Assembly (NCBI GenBank): GCA_030625775.1
Contig: DAOUQC010000056.1
Span: forward strand, 1-34,547
DNA from: Verrucomicrobiota bacterium
GTDB taxonomy: Bacteria > Verrucomicrobiota > Verrucomicrobiia > Verrucomicrobiales > DEV007
Direction of reading: 5' to 3'
Length of the DNA: 34,547 bases
The notes beneath the pieces are model-generated. The model was not told where the DNA came from, ran no database searches, and saw only the letters and a list, made by a program, of their open reading frames with translations. Within the stretch, counting starts at the first letter, position 1. Every line of letters begins with the position of its first letter. Both the position numbers and the translations under genes were made by a program. Shown here one piece after another: positions 1-8,639 of this stretch.

Positions 1-1
1 G

Positions 2-1285
2 ATCAATATTCTTGTGCACGAAGTGTTGCCCGGGAAACCCTACCGAATCCCCGTGCGTTTCATTGTGCCGATGGAGCAGAAAGCAAAAGGCTTCCATCTG
101 ACGGGTGGGCATCAGCTCAGACAATTTGATGGAGATGCAAAAATTTTCAGAGGAGATCAGGTGTTGCTTGAGGGTGGCGTGGGTCGTGTTCACACGATGA
201 TTCAGACTTTGAGCCAATCTGACCAGGCTGAACTGGGTAAAGCTTTAGACGCGAAGTTCATTGAAACACTCGACCCTAAATACTCCATTCAATATTACGG
301 GTGGCCTTTAACTTTAATGAAAGCAATCACGGCTGCCTATGCAGAAGGTGAGCATTTCGAAAAGGGTAAAATCGCCATGTCAGGGGGATCAAAAAACGGA
401 GCGACACCAAGTCTGGTTTTGAATGTTGATGACCGTACGTCAGCCGTTCATGGGGGTGTTTCGCCCATCTGGGACTCCCCGCTTCGGCTTTGTGATGAAG
501 CTCAATGGGAGAAGTTGCATGGTTATAACAAAAGTTATGCTTCCTCTGTGCAATCGAAAGGAAAAGTGTCACGGGGACGATTGCTGGAACATCCTTTTCT
601 TGGAGGCACCTACGGCCCCATTTACAATAAAAAAGCGCTTGCCGCTGGGCATAGCTGGGAAGAGTTGAAGAGTCTGGCTGAGGCCATGGCTGACAATGTA
701 TTTATAAGTAGGAATGTGGAGCAACTGAAAGCGCGCGGAGCCGAGTTCTTGTTTCACCCGGGAACCCATGACTTCGTCTGCTTTGATCTGATCTGGGGAG
801 GTCAACACCACCCGCAGATCCCGCTATACCTGCGGGCAAATAGTGGTCATGGAATCAAACCGTCCCATCCGCAGTCGGAGAAAGGTCAGGATAATCTTAC
901 TGCTTTTCTGTACCAGCACTTCTTTGACGATTTTGAAGGCAGTTTGTTGGAGGCGCCTGTTGTGAACAGTGAGCTCTTCGGTAATAAGCTTAAAGTTACG
1001 GTGAAATTTAAAGTGGGTTCCAAGGCGGAAAATGGAAGAATTTGGTGGATCTATGATCGTGGACCGGATGGCAGCGCTGCTTATATTCGCGAATTATTTC
1101 CCAACGATCAGTGGGCAGACATGAAATGGGACGGGTCAGCTAAAGTCTGGACCGTTGAAGTCCCAATCAAGGCAAGTCATCAGACGATCGATTTTTTTAG
1201 TAACCATAAAAAAACCCTTAAGTATCGTGGTGCAAATCTGCAAACCTACTTGTCGAGTCCCTATCAGCGGGTGGTTTTGAAATAG
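2..1285 (+). CDS. PhoPQ-activated (PqaA)-type alpha/beta hydrolase, 5'-truncated by window edge
   Basis: The frame is open from the first bases of the window, so the true start lies upstream and only the C-terminal ~427 residues are seen. The sequence resembles the PhoPQ-activated pathogenicity-related family, secreted or periplasmic alpha/beta hydrolases of uncertain substrate. A serine in a nucleophile-elbow-like SGGSKNG (about residue 126 counted from the GTG at 14) is followed by an aspartate in FHPGTHDF and a histidine in ANSGHG, in the right order for a Ser-Asp-His triad. The last ~110 residues (NGRIWWIYDRG to the end) look like the beta-rich C-terminal domain of this family. It converges on the sulfatase ending at 1307, with about 20 bp between them. 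The substrate cannot be read from sequence; an esterase acting on glycan decorations would suit the sulfatase context, but that is inference. Confidence 0.75.
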   Translation: MNILVHEVLPGKPYRIPVRFIVPMEQKAKGFHLTGGHQLRQFDGDAKIFRGDQVLLEGGVGRVHTMIQTLSQSDQAELGKALDAKFIETLDPKYSIQYYGWPLTLMKAITAAYAEGEHFEKGKIAMSGGSKNGATPSLVLNVDDRTSAVHGGVSPIWDSPLRLCDEAQWEKLHGYNKSYASSVQSKGKVSRGRLLEHPFLGGTYGPIYNKKALAAGHSWEELKSLAEAMADNVFISRNVEQLKARGAEFLFHPGTHDFVCFDLIWGGQHHPQIPLYLRANSGHGIKPSHPQSEKGQDNLTAFLYQHFFDDFEGSLLEAPVVNSELFGNKLKVTVKFKVGSKAENGRIWWIYDRGPDGSAAYIRELFPNDQWADMKWDGSAKVWTVEVPIKASHQTIDFFSNHKKTLKYRGANLQTYLSSPYQRVVLK

Positions 1286-1306
1286 GAAGATTTGGTGCGC
1301 TCTTGC

Positions 1307-2806
1307 TTATGGTTTTTTGTCAACCGCCCAGCCCTTGGTGCTGATTTTTCCGTAGTAGGGGTAGTAGTCCCAATCGACATTTCCACCGACAATGCGGGGA
1401 TCTTTGGTTTCCCTGAGATGATCAAATAGGCGTTGGCGCATGGATTGTTGAACCGTTTCATACGCGATAGAGCCTGCGAGGTTGTGTAGTTGATGGGGGT
1501 CGGTTTTCAGGTCGTAGAGTTCTTCGGCGGGTCGCATGCCGAAGGCCAATTCTGCCAGATGGGCAACGCCATGTTGATTGCGGTTTTCCATCATGAAGGT
1601 CTTGGTGGGGGAGTCATCGATTTCACCATAGGGAATCGAGCGAGCGCAGACCGAGGCATCGGGTGAGCCGGATGGCCAGCGACTGGGTTCGAAGTTGTGA
1701 ATGTAAAGGTAGTCCTTGGTGCGGATGGCGCGGCAGGGATATCCCTTGCCACCTTTGCGGCAGCCATCGTGACGCTCCATGGCGATGTAGGCTGCGTTGC
1801 GTTCATGCGATTCCTGATCTGCAAAAAGATCCATCAGGCTTCGTGCGCTCATCATTTTCGGTGTGGGCAAGCCGGCAGCTTCCAAAAAGGTGGGAGCAAC
1901 GTCGCTGAGATTGACAAAGGCGTTCACATCGCGCCCAGGATTTTTGATGCCTCCTGGCCAGCGAATTGCCAGAGGCACCCTCGAGCCGGCATCATACAGG
2001 CTGGCTTTGGCTCGGGGAAAGGGCATGCCGTGATCGCTGGTAACAACCACAATGGTATTTTCCAGCTGGCCTGATTTTTCCAGGGCATCAATGGCCTGTG
2101 CAACCATTTTGTCAAAATGCTCAATTTCCACGTAATAGTCGAGGATGTCATTTCTCACGATGTAATTATCAGGAAAGATTGCAGGCACCACTACCTTGGC
2201 GGGATCCTTTCCGGATAGCTTTCCAGAGCCTTTCTGGTAACCGCGATGAGGTTCACTGGTTCCGAGCCAGAAACAGAATGGTTTTTCATCAGAAGTCTTA
2301 GCAAGAAAGTCTTCAAAATTTCCCGCATAATCTGTATTGCGTATTCCTTTGTAAGGAGGTTTGAGTTTTTTGCTGTCAAATGCAGGGCCGGCTGGATTAG
2401 CGCTACGACCTCCGGCTTCGAGTCTGCCAGGACTCCATGCCTTTCCGGTGTAACCGAGTTGGTAACCTGATTTATGAAGCTCTTCGGTATAGGTGGTAAA
2501 TTTGGAGGGCAGTGTGCTGTGGATATTGCCGGCTTCTTCAAGCCGCCAGATGGGCTGGCCAGTGAGGATAGCACTGCGGGAGGGGCCGCAGGTCGGGGCA
2601 TCGCAGAAGGCATTGGTGAAACGCAGGCCCTCATTTGCAATGCGGTCAAAGGCCGGGGTCTGAACTACAGGGTCACCATTGGCGCCGGCGTGGGCGTAAC
2701 TCTGGTCGTCCGAGATACAGAAAAGGATATTGGGTCGCTTTTGTCCCTGGGCGGTGAGAACAAGGAAGAAGAAAGGGGATAGAAGAGCAAAGAGGAAGGG
2801 TTTCAT
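1307..2806 (-). CDS. Type-I sulfatase, heparan-N-sulfatase-like
   Basis: Formylglycine-dependent sulfatase of 499 residues with a Sec signal peptide (about 1-21), expected to hydrolyse sulfate groups from glycans outside the cytoplasm. The CGPSR motif at C73 is the site of Cys-to-formylglycine conversion; D33/D34 (ISDDQ) and the later VTSDHG are the calcium-site residues. The usual GKWHLG is replaced by GKAWSPG, so the lysine is kept but the histidine is lost. I recall a similar GKGWGPG in bacterial relatives of N-sulfoglucosamine sulfohydrolase, so this is probably a subfamily trait and not damage. It is the last gene of a leftward three-gene operon, 21 bp after the sulfatase at 2828-4420. 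The ATG at 2806 gives a well-formed signal peptide. Family membership is certain; the N-sulfatase substrate is only a similarity-based suggestion. Confidence 0.92.
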   Translation of the reverse strand: MKPFLFALLSPFFFLVLTAQGQKRPNILFCISDDQSYAHAGANGDPVVQTPAFDRIANEGLRFTNAFCDAPTCGPSRSAILTGQPIWRLEEAGNIHSTLPSKFTTYTEELHKSGYQLGYTGKAWSPGRLEAGGRSANPAGPAFDSKKLKPPYKGIRNTDYAGNFEDFLAKTSDEKPFCFWLGTSEPHRGYQKGSGKLSGKDPAKVVVPAIFPDNYIVRNDILDYYVEIEHFDKMVAQAIDALEKSGQLENTIVVVTSDHGMPFPRAKASLYDAGSRVPLAIRWPGGIKNPGRDVNAFVNLSDVAPTFLEAAGLPTPKMMSARSLMDLFADQESHERNAAYIAMERHDGCRKGGKGYPCRAIRTKDYLYIHNFEPSRWPSGSPDASVCARSIPYGEIDDSPTKTFMMENRNQHGVAHLAELAFGMRPAEELYDLKTDPHQLHNLAGSIAYETVQQSMRQRLFDHLRETKDPRIVGGNVDWDYYPYYGKISTKGWAVDKKP

Positions 2807-2827
2807 TGAGCGATCATTCCGGGGTTG

Positions 2828-4420
2828 TCATTTCCTGCCTGACCATAAATCCTTTGCCGGATCATAATCAGGATTGGGTTTCATCATCTGCGCATCGACA
2901 TCTTTGCGCCATTGATGGAGCTTTGCTGTCAGTTCTTTGGTTTTTTGAACTTCAATTTTCGACAAATCGTTTTGTTCGCCGAGGTCATTTTTTAAATTAA
3001 AAAATTGAACCGTTCCGTTTTCAAAATATTCGAGCAATTTATAATCGCCATCACGAATAGCGCCGCCCGGACTCTGCATCCCATGATTACTGTAATGTGG
3101 AAAATGCCAATAGATTGGACCTCTTTCCATCTCTTTCCCCCGCACCAAACGAGTGAAACTTTTCCCATCAATGTCTTTAATTTTATTTTCTGCACCGACC
3201 ATTTCCAGAATGGTGGGATAAAAATCGACGCTGATTATAGGTTCATCACAAACGATTCCCTTTTTGCCTTTTTTCGGCCATTTCACAATCATGGGAACCC
3301 TGATTCCGCCTTCGTAAAGCCAGCCCTTGGCACCACGCAACGGCAGATTTGACGAGGAAGCACGCTTATCTATTTTGTCTTTCGTAGTTTCGAACTTAGG
3401 AGTGCCGTTCATTATTGACATTCCTCCGTTGTCAGACATAAAAAAAATGATTGTATTCTCCTCAAGGCCAAGCTCTTTCAGCTTTGCCAGCAGTGTTCCA
3501 AGGCTCTGATCAACACTCTCAACCATTCCGGCAAATTCAACATTGTCCTGCCTCTGCTTAACTTTTATCAAATCGTTAGGATAAGATTTGTAGGTATCTC
3601 TATACTCCGGCAGCTTTATTAGTTCATCCAGCTCAGCTCTGCTCGGATAAGTCGGGCTGTCAGGATTTCCTTCGAGAATGAAGTCAGGGCCATTCTGCTG
3701 CGGCAGACTTGCCAATTTCTTTTTATATTTTTCAACCAAATCGGGTCTGCCTTGAATCGGGTCGTGCACAGAAAAGTGAGACATGTATAGAAGGAACGGT
3801 TTGTCTTTTTTCTCTTCTATGTAATCTGCGGCTAATTCAGCTAAACGGTCCGTTACGTATTCTCCCCCATCGAGTCCTGGAATTTTTTTGGGGTTAAGGA
3901 AACCTTTTCTTCCTAGATTTGAGTTAACAGAATACGGGGCATGAACATCAAAGCCGTGTTCTGTTGGATTGGTATTCCTCCCAAGATGCCATTTCCCAAA
4001 CAATGCAGTTTCATAGCCCAAGCCTTTCAACACTTCAGCAAGGGTCGTCTCATCATGATCCAGACTCATGGCTTTCTCAGCATTCAATAATACCTGGAAG
4101 GGAGTATTTCCTCTGCCATTGAGCCAATCGGTAAGATTTAAGGTTGCGGGGTACTTTCCCGTAAGGATACTCGCTCTAGTCGGTGAGCACACATGACAGG
4201 CGGCGTAGGCGTTGGTGAACTTTACTCCTTCCTCGGCGAGCCGATCGATGTTCGGTGTGTCATAGAAAGAGCTTCCGAAACAGCCCACATCGGACCACCC
4301 CAAATCATCGACGAGGAAAAAAACGATATTAGGTGGTCTGTCGGCGGCGATTATCTTTGGATTGGCAATAGCTGCCAAAGCTAGGAATACTAAGGAGAAC
4401 CGGAAGAGGAATTGATTCAT
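2828..4420 (-). CDS. Type-I sulfatase, CSPTR type
   Basis: Complete secreted sulfatase of 530 residues. The signal peptide covers about 1-26; PPNIVFFLVDDLGW carries the first metal aspartates (D38, D39); C78 in HVCSPTRASILTG is the predicted formylglycine; GKWHLG supplies the lysine and histidine of the active site; and FMSDNGG is the C-terminal metal motif. The long TDWLNGRGNTPF stretch after the catalytic motif resembles the large S1_16-type group, which acts on sulfated galactose or related sugars. That subfamily label is from memory and tentative. Base composition is visibly A+T-richer than the sulfatases at 8.6-11.6 kb. The gene starts 20 bp after the ThuA-like gene and ends 21 bp before the next sulfatase, so the three are probably one transcript. 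Confidence 0.93.
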   Translation of the reverse strand: MNQFLFRFSLVFLALAAIANPKIIAADRPPNIVFFLVDDLGWSDVGCFGSSFYDTPNIDRLAEEGVKFTNAYAACHVCSPTRASILTGKYPATLNLTDWLNGRGNTPFQVLLNAEKAMSLDHDETTLAEVLKGLGYETALFGKWHLGRNTNPTEHGFDVHAPYSVNSNLGRKGFLNPKKIPGLDGGEYVTDRLAELAADYIEEKKDKPFLLYMSHFSVHDPIQGRPDLVEKYKKKLASLPQQNGPDFILEGNPDSPTYPSRAELDELIKLPEYRDTYKSYPNDLIKVKQRQDNVEFAGMVESVDQSLGTLLAKLKELGLEENTIIFFMSDNGGMSIMNGTPKFETTKDKIDKRASSSNLPLRGAKGWLYEGGIRVPMIVKWPKKGKKGIVCDEPIISVDFYPTILEMVGAENKIKDIDGKSFTRLVRGKEMERGPIYWHFPHYSNHGMQSPGGAIRDGDYKLLEYFENGTVQFFNLKNDLGEQNDLSKIEVQKTKELTAKLHQWRKDVDAQMMKPNPDYDPAKDLWSGRK

Positions 4421-4440
4421 AACATTAGTGATTCACCGGC

Positions 4441-5346
4441 TTACTTTTTCTTTCTTTTGTCGTCGAGATTGGTCTTGATCTCTTCGTCAGTGGGAGTGGC
4501 TGAAGGAACTCCGTTGTCAGGCACTTTGACATGTGCTGTCCAGAGAATGGCATTGAGAACCACTTTACGGAAGTTGTCGTTCTGCCAGTTGGCGTGAACG
4601 TGAGCGCCGGTAAATCCAAAGCCACGCCCTTTGCCGTCCGGACGTTCGTAGGCCCACCCGACGTGTTGTTTTTCCCCATTGGCGACGGACTTGCGTACGT
4701 CCGGATTTCCACTGCGACTTCCGTCAGGTCGTTTGAGTGTTTCAGGTCCTGGTAAAGCGGAGAGAATAGGAGTGACGCCTTTCATGCCATCGACAAAACG
4801 CATGTGATAGTACCACTCGTCGTTTACACTGAACGGTTTTAATCCATTGGCGACCGGATGGTCCGGAAAATTGTCGAACTTAGGAGTCCAATGAGGATTG
4901 ACAGACCAGTCGAGATCGCAGAATCCTCCCATCCACTCGAGGAATTTTTTCCCGGGTTCGCCGCGTTCGGCTTCGGTGCCCCAGTGAATCATGACGACTC
5001 CGGTGCCTTTTTTCATCAGGGCATCGAATTCCTTTAGATGGGGATTCAGAAGGTGGCCTCTGTGGCCGGTACAGAAAACAACAATGGTTGCCGCATCTTG
5101 AAGGATGGCGGGATCCTTCGGGTAACCATTTTCTGGAAGGACGACGGCATTGATGCCCAGATCTGATTCATTGAGTCTTTTTGCGAGCAGCAGGTTTCCA
5201 GCACGATGTTCGTGAGACATCGGGCCGTGGCTGGGTTTGCCCGAAATAAAGACGATTTTGGTCTTATCGGCGGCTTGAATGGCGTTAGATGCAAAGCTGA
5301 ACCATAGGGCTGTAAGGCATATCAGGAGGGGGAGGTATTTTTTCAT
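4441..5346 (-). CDS. ThuA-like secreted protein
   Basis: 301-residue protein with a Sec signal peptide (about 1-26) followed by a ThuA-like fold related to class-I glutamine amidotransferases. KIVFISGKPSHG forms the first strand and loop, VVFCTGHRGH and VVMIHWGTEAERG the middle of the sheet, and a HVHANW segment lies near the end. ThuA was named for trehalose utilisation, but in PVC bacteria secreted paralogues are common beside sugar-oxidation and sulfatase genes and their reaction is not settled. The tail is short and strongly basic (DDKRKKK). It is the first gene of the leftward operon with two sulfatases and is divergent from the VCBS protein at 5485, with 138 bp between them that must hold both promoters. 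No convincing promoter boxes were identified there. Confidence 0.85.
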   Translation of the reverse strand: MKKYLPLLICLTALWFSFASNAIQAADKTKIVFISGKPSHGPMSHEHRAGNLLLAKRLNESDLGINAVVLPENGYPKDPAILQDAATIVVFCTGHRGHLLNPHLKEFDALMKKGTGVVMIHWGTEAERGEPGKKFLEWMGGFCDLDWSVNPHWTPKFDNFPDHPVANGLKPFSVNDEWYYHMRFVDGMKGVTPILSALPGPETLKRPDGSRSGNPDVRKSVANGEKQHVGWAYERPDGKGRGFGFTGAHVHANWQNDNFRKVVLNAILWTAHVKVPDNGVPSATPTDEEIKTNLDDKRKKK

Positions 5347-5484
5347 GACTGTGTGGGATAGAACAAGATAGGACAGAGAAAATAACAGGTCTTGGCTGAA
5401 TCGGTCTACTTTTATAACGAATAGGACATGTAATATCGATTCATTTTGTTTGAGTCGACTATGCTTTACTGATTAGTTTCAGGC

Positions 5485-6627
5485 ATGAAAATACTTTTAA
5501 TTGTTTCGGTAGTGGTCGCATTTTGTGGTAATGCGACAGCTCAAACTTGGAAAAAGCATGTCGTAATGGAGCAGGGGCATTGCAATACGGCGGTGGCTCT
5601 TGATGCGAATGGAGACAAAAATCTCGATATTATCGCCAGTTTTAATGGCCGAGTCAGTTTGTTCATTGCTCCCGACTGGAAGAAGGAGATTATCCTGTAT
5701 CGTTTTTCCGGAGCCGGAGGAGGTTGCATTCACAGTTCAGTGATCGATGCCGATGGTGACGGTGATCTGGATTGGGCGGGAACTCTATCGAATGCCCATC
5801 CCTTCTGGTTGGAAAATCCAGGCAAGGAAGAAGCACAGAAGGGGGCATGGACGTCGCGTGAAATCGATCCTGACATCACTGGTATCCATTGCATTCTCAC
5901 ATCAGATATCGACAATGATGGTAAAGAGGATCTGATCATCAATAATTTTGAACCCGAAAAGGGACTGGGGGATTCGATCGCCTGGTTCAGCGTTCCGAAA
6001 AATCCGCGCAAAGCAAAACAGTGGGACCGGCATGTCTTTGCCGATGGGGATGCGCGCGGTGGCAGTCATTACATGGGTGCGGGAGATATCGATGGCGATG
6101 GCTGGAAAGAGATTGCCGTGGGAGCAAAAGGGAAACCCTTTGAGGACGGCAACTGGTTTGCCTTCTGGACCAATCCGGGAAAGAAAGGCGTGAAGGGGGC
6201 TTGGAAAAAAACGATACTCGCGGAGAATCAACTCGCCGCGACGAACATTGTTCCCGCGGATGTGAATGGGGATGGTAAGGTCGATTGGGTGGCGACTCGT
6301 GGGCACAGTGCCGGCGTGCTGTGGTTTGAAAATCCGAGCTGGAAAATTCACGAGATCGATCCCGAGACCAAGCAGCCGCACAGCTTGACGGTGGCTGACT
6401 ACGATCAGGATGGTGATCAGGATGCAGCGAGTTGTGGTTACGAAAGTAAACTACTGCGCTGGTATGAAAACGACGGTAAGGGAAATTTCAAGATCCATAC
6501 CCTCGATGATGATCAGGAGAGTTACGACCTGCGCACCGTCGACATGGATGGGGATGGGGATATGGATCTATTGAATGCCGGTCGCGGATCGAAAAACGTG
6601 GCTTGGTATGAGAACCCCTTGAAATAA
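5485..6627 (+). CDS. Secreted VCBS/FG-GAP beta-propeller protein
   Basis: 380 residues with a signal peptide ending near TAQ (about 1-20). Seven aspartate-rich calcium-loop motifs of the D-x-D/N-x-D/N-G type are spaced regularly (about residues 40, 88, 141, 201, 259, 305 and 353; e.g. DADGDGDLD, DMDGDGDMD), which suggests a seven-bladed integrin-type propeller occupying the whole mature protein. Such proteins are extracellular and often bind or present ligands; no catalytic residues are evident. The gene is divergent from the ThuA-sulfatase operon and converges on the DUF1080 gene with a 43-bp gap. A role in glycan binding is inferred from the neighbourhood only. Confidence 0.85.
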   Translation: MKILLIVSVVVAFCGNATAQTWKKHVVMEQGHCNTAVALDANGDKNLDIIASFNGRVSLFIAPDWKKEIILYRFSGAGGGCIHSSVIDADGDGDLDWAGTLSNAHPFWLENPGKEEAQKGAWTSREIDPDITGIHCILTSDIDNDGKEDLIINNFEPEKGLGDSIAWFSVPKNPRKAKQWDRHVFADGDARGGSHYMGAGDIDGDGWKEIAVGAKGKPFEDGNWFAFWTNPGKKGVKGAWKKTILAENQLAATNIVPADVNGDGKVDWVATRGHSAGVLWFENPSWKIHEIDPETKQPHSLTVADYDQDGDQDAASCGYESKLLRWYENDGKGNFKIHTLDDDQESYDLRTVDMDGDGDMDLLNAGRGSKNVAWYENPLK

Positions 6628-6670
6628 GAGGGGTGTTGATAGCCTTCTGACAGAGTTTAGGAGCCCGGGC

Positions 6671-7402
6671 TTATTTGATTTCGCGGAAGCGGATGTTCTT
6701 GAACTCAGTCCACATTGGAGCACCGGCGTGCAGTTGCAATGCCAGGACGCCCTCGCTCAAGGCCTTGGGGTGGGTGTCGGTGAAGTCCAGAACCAGGCGG
6801 CCATTCATATAGTGTTGAATGTGGTTGCCCTTGGCGATGATGATCACATCATTCCACTGATCGACTTTGAATAGCTTGGCATATTCTTCTGCGGTAATGA
6901 GCGTGCCGACGATTTTCTTCTTACCATTGTCATCCACGACCGCTTTTTCGCCCACCAGGCAGGTACGACCACGCTTGCCGGCCAGGCCGCCCTCGTCGTA
7001 GATGAAGCCGCTAACGTCGGGGAACTTGTTCGAGTTGCGGATCTCATGCTGGTAGCCTCGCACGCGCCATTTATTTTTCTCGTTGGTTGTGGAGCGGTAC
7101 TGGATACCTGAGTTGTTGACAGTGCTGCATCGAAAGCTCAAACGCATTTCAAAGTTGGTGGTCTTGCCATCTTTCCAGACAAGAAAGGTGTTGCCCTTCG
7201 CCTTCTTATCTTTGTTGGTTTCGCCCCGAATCGCGCCATCCTTGACGGACCACAAGCGTGTGTCGCCATCCCAGCCAGTGAGATCCTTGCCATTGAAGAT
7301 GGGTTTTAGATCTTTGGATTCGGGCGGAGCCGAAACGGGATCAGCCGCAAATGTGGTGGATGCAATGGCCAGGACTGTGAATAAGGATAAACAGCGAATC
7401 AT
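6671..7402 (-). CDS. DUF1080 / 3-keto-disaccharide hydrolase-like protein
   Basis: 243 residues with a clear signal peptide (about 1-20, ending TTFAADP). The mature part starts with the hallmark IFNGKDLTGWDGD and continues as a concanavalin-like beta sandwich (FEMRLSFRCSTVNNSGIQYRS, then DQWNDVIIIAKGNHIQHYMNG, then LALQLHAG), ending about where the family usually ends. Some members of this domain family hydrolyse 3-keto-glycosides made by sugar oxidoreductases; whether this one does is unknown. It is transcribed alone leftward. The region 3' of its neighbour and 5' of the PD40 gene includes the first copy of the dispersed element at 7445-7502, which lies 42 bp upstream of this gene's start, on the other strand. 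Confidence 0.85.
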   Translation of the reverse strand: MIRCLSLFTVLAIASTTFAADPVSAPPESKDLKPIFNGKDLTGWDGDTRLWSVKDGAIRGETNKDKKAKGNTFLVWKDGKTTNFEMRLSFRCSTVNNSGIQYRSTTNEKNKWRVRGYQHEIRNSNKFPDVSGFIYDEGGLAGKRGRTCLVGEKAVVDDNGKKKIVGTLITAEEYAKLFKVDQWNDVIIIAKGNHIQHYMNGRLVLDFTDTHPKALSEGVLALQLHAGAPMWTEFKNIRFREIK

Positions 7403-7444
7403 GATAGGGTTCTCCAGTGGTTAATCAGTGTGGGTTGACTCTCT

Positions 7445-7502
7445 CCAACCCCGGTTCGGTAACTGAAGGGCAGGGGAGGTAAAAAAGCAAATTCCTAGCA
7501 GT
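7445..7502 (+). repeat. Dispersed directional element, copy 1
   Basis: A CCAACCCCGG block is followed 37 bp later by AAGCAAATTCCTAGCAGT inside an A-run. The second block is identical to copy 4 (25660-25718) and degenerate in copies 2 and 3. It lies upstream of the PD40 gene, about 118 bp from the preferred start. No published name is known to me. Confidence 0.7.
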
Positions 7503-7538
7503 AGTTCTCTGCTTGAGAGGCGGTGTTGCGTTGAGAAA

Positions 7539-7568
7539 TATTTCCGAATTTGCTTCGTCTGAGCGGAG
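7539..7568 (+). promoter_or_regulatory. TTTCCGAAT motif, weakest copy
   Basis: This 30-base stretch matches the motif at 14762-14791 at about 22 of 30 positions without gaps, sharing TTTCCGAAT, a CTT and a terminal GGAG. It lies 53 bp upstream of the PD40 gene start at 7621. It could be a regulatory site shared with the sigma-factor unit, or chance similarity. Confidence 0.3.
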
Positions 7569-7620
7569 TAAGGGTAGTGATAATTTTAATTATATGAATC
7601 ATAGTCAAAATATAACCACA

Positions 7621-8595
7621 ATGAAGCAACACGCCCGTCGAAAATTTATCAAAAACGCAGGTCTCGCGGCCAGTACCGTCTTCGCGGCCTCTATATGCAT
7701 CTTGCCTGCCGTTGGCGCTGAAGAAAAGCACAGATCTTCCTATTATAAGGATGGCGAGCTACACGTAAATATTTTAGGAACCCCCGAGGAAAAACCGCTC
7801 ACGACCGGTCACTGGGATTTCAAACCATCGTGGTCGAAGACCGGTAACAAGCTGGTCTTCTTCCGCCGTCTAGTGAATGACAAGGAAGTCAGTAACTGGA
7901 AGACAGCAATCTGTATTATCAATGTGGACGGCACGGAATTTCATCAGCTCACCGATGGCACTCACACTGATTTCAATCAAACCTGGACAAGGGATGGAAC
8001 CAATACGCCGATCTGGAATAGGAAGAAACCGGCAGGCGGCGGATACCGGGTCATGGCCGGCAAGATCGGCGGGAAACCCGGAGAGGAGATTGCTCTGACG
8101 GGTAAGGCTTACCATACATGGGGTTTCACCTGCCTCACGGATGGACGGATTCTCGTGGGTTCAACCCCGCCGAAGCAGAAGCGTGGTTACTATTTAATGA
8201 CGCCCAATAACGGCGGAGCGCCCAAGTTCGAACGCATTCAATGTGAACTTGATAAAGGGGGAGTTCTCGCTCGAGTCAGCCTCTCAACTGACGAGACGAA
8301 AGTTTGTTTCGAGTATCAGAAAGGATTCAAGAAATCCGTAAGTGGTCGGACGCTCTACCTTGCCGATTTCGACGCGCAGAAGTTAACGATGACGAACTTC
8401 AAGCCTTTTGCGAACGAGGCAGGAAAACCCATCTGGTTTGCCTATCCCCGATGGACCAAGGACCAGAGTGCGATCGTTTATCAAGCCGGGGGTAAATTGT
8501 TTCTCTACACACTCGCCGATGGCTCCACGCGGAAGGTTTCCACGGACGACAAAGCTGATTACCGCTATCCCCACGGCGAAGCGACGCCGAAATGA
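7621..8595 (+). CDS. Tat-exported PD40/TolB-like beta-propeller protein
   Basis: 324 residues from the ATG at 7621. The frame is open further upstream, to a TTG at 7513 and an ATG at 7594, but 7621 places a twin-arginine signal (ARRKFIKNAG then a hydrophobic stretch to AVGAEE) at the very N terminus. The rest is a WD40-like propeller with repeats of the form PSWSKTGNKLVFFRR, TWTRDGTNTPIW and YPRWTKDQSAIVYQAG, typical of PD40/TolB-like domains. Similar folds occur in oligogalacturonate lyases and in non-enzymatic periplasmic proteins; I cannot choose between them. Its stop codon overlaps the start of a 15-codon ORF that leads into the downstream sulfatase, suggesting translational coupling within an operon. 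Confidence 0.8.
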   Translation: MKQHARRKFIKNAGLAASTVFAASICILPAVGAEEKHRSSYYKDGELHVNILGTPEEKPLTTGHWDFKPSWSKTGNKLVFFRRLVNDKEVSNWKTAICIINVDGTEFHQLTDGTHTDFNQTWTRDGTNTPIWNRKKPAGGGYRVMAGKIGGKPGEEIALTGKAYHTWGFTCLTDGRILVGSTPPKQKRGYYLMTPNNGGAPKFERIQCELDKGGVLARVSLSTDETKVCFEYQKGFKKSVSGRTLYLADFDAQKLTMTNFKPFANEAGKPIWFAYPRWTKDQSAIVYQAGGKLFLYTLADGSTRKVSTDDKADYRYPHGEATPK

Positions 8596-8639
8596 TCAAG
8601 AATGCAAAACTCACACTTGAAGAACTGAAAGCAAAATGA
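8592..8639 (+). CDS. 15-codon ORF joined to both neighbours by ATGA overlaps
   Basis: Encodes MIKNAKLTLEELKAK. Its ATG shares bases with the stop of the PD40 gene (ATGA at 8592-8595), and its TGA shares bases with the ATG of the sulfatase (ATGA at 8636-8639). It could be a coupling peptide that carries ribosomes across the 40-bp gap by termination and re-initiation, the remnant of a lost gene, or coincidence. The peptide is lysine-rich and likely helical; no family is recognised. Confidence 0.35.
   Translation: MIKNAKLTLEELKAK

Noticed and set aside
6628-6670. AGCCCGGGCT palindrome between the VCBS and DUF1080 genes as a terminator
   Set aside because: It has no loop and no T-run, so it cannot act as an intrinsic terminator; a chance restriction-site-like palindrome is enough.
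7445-7502. Sigma-54 promoter reading of the element
   Set aside because: No TGGCAC-N5-TTGC pair is present in any copy.
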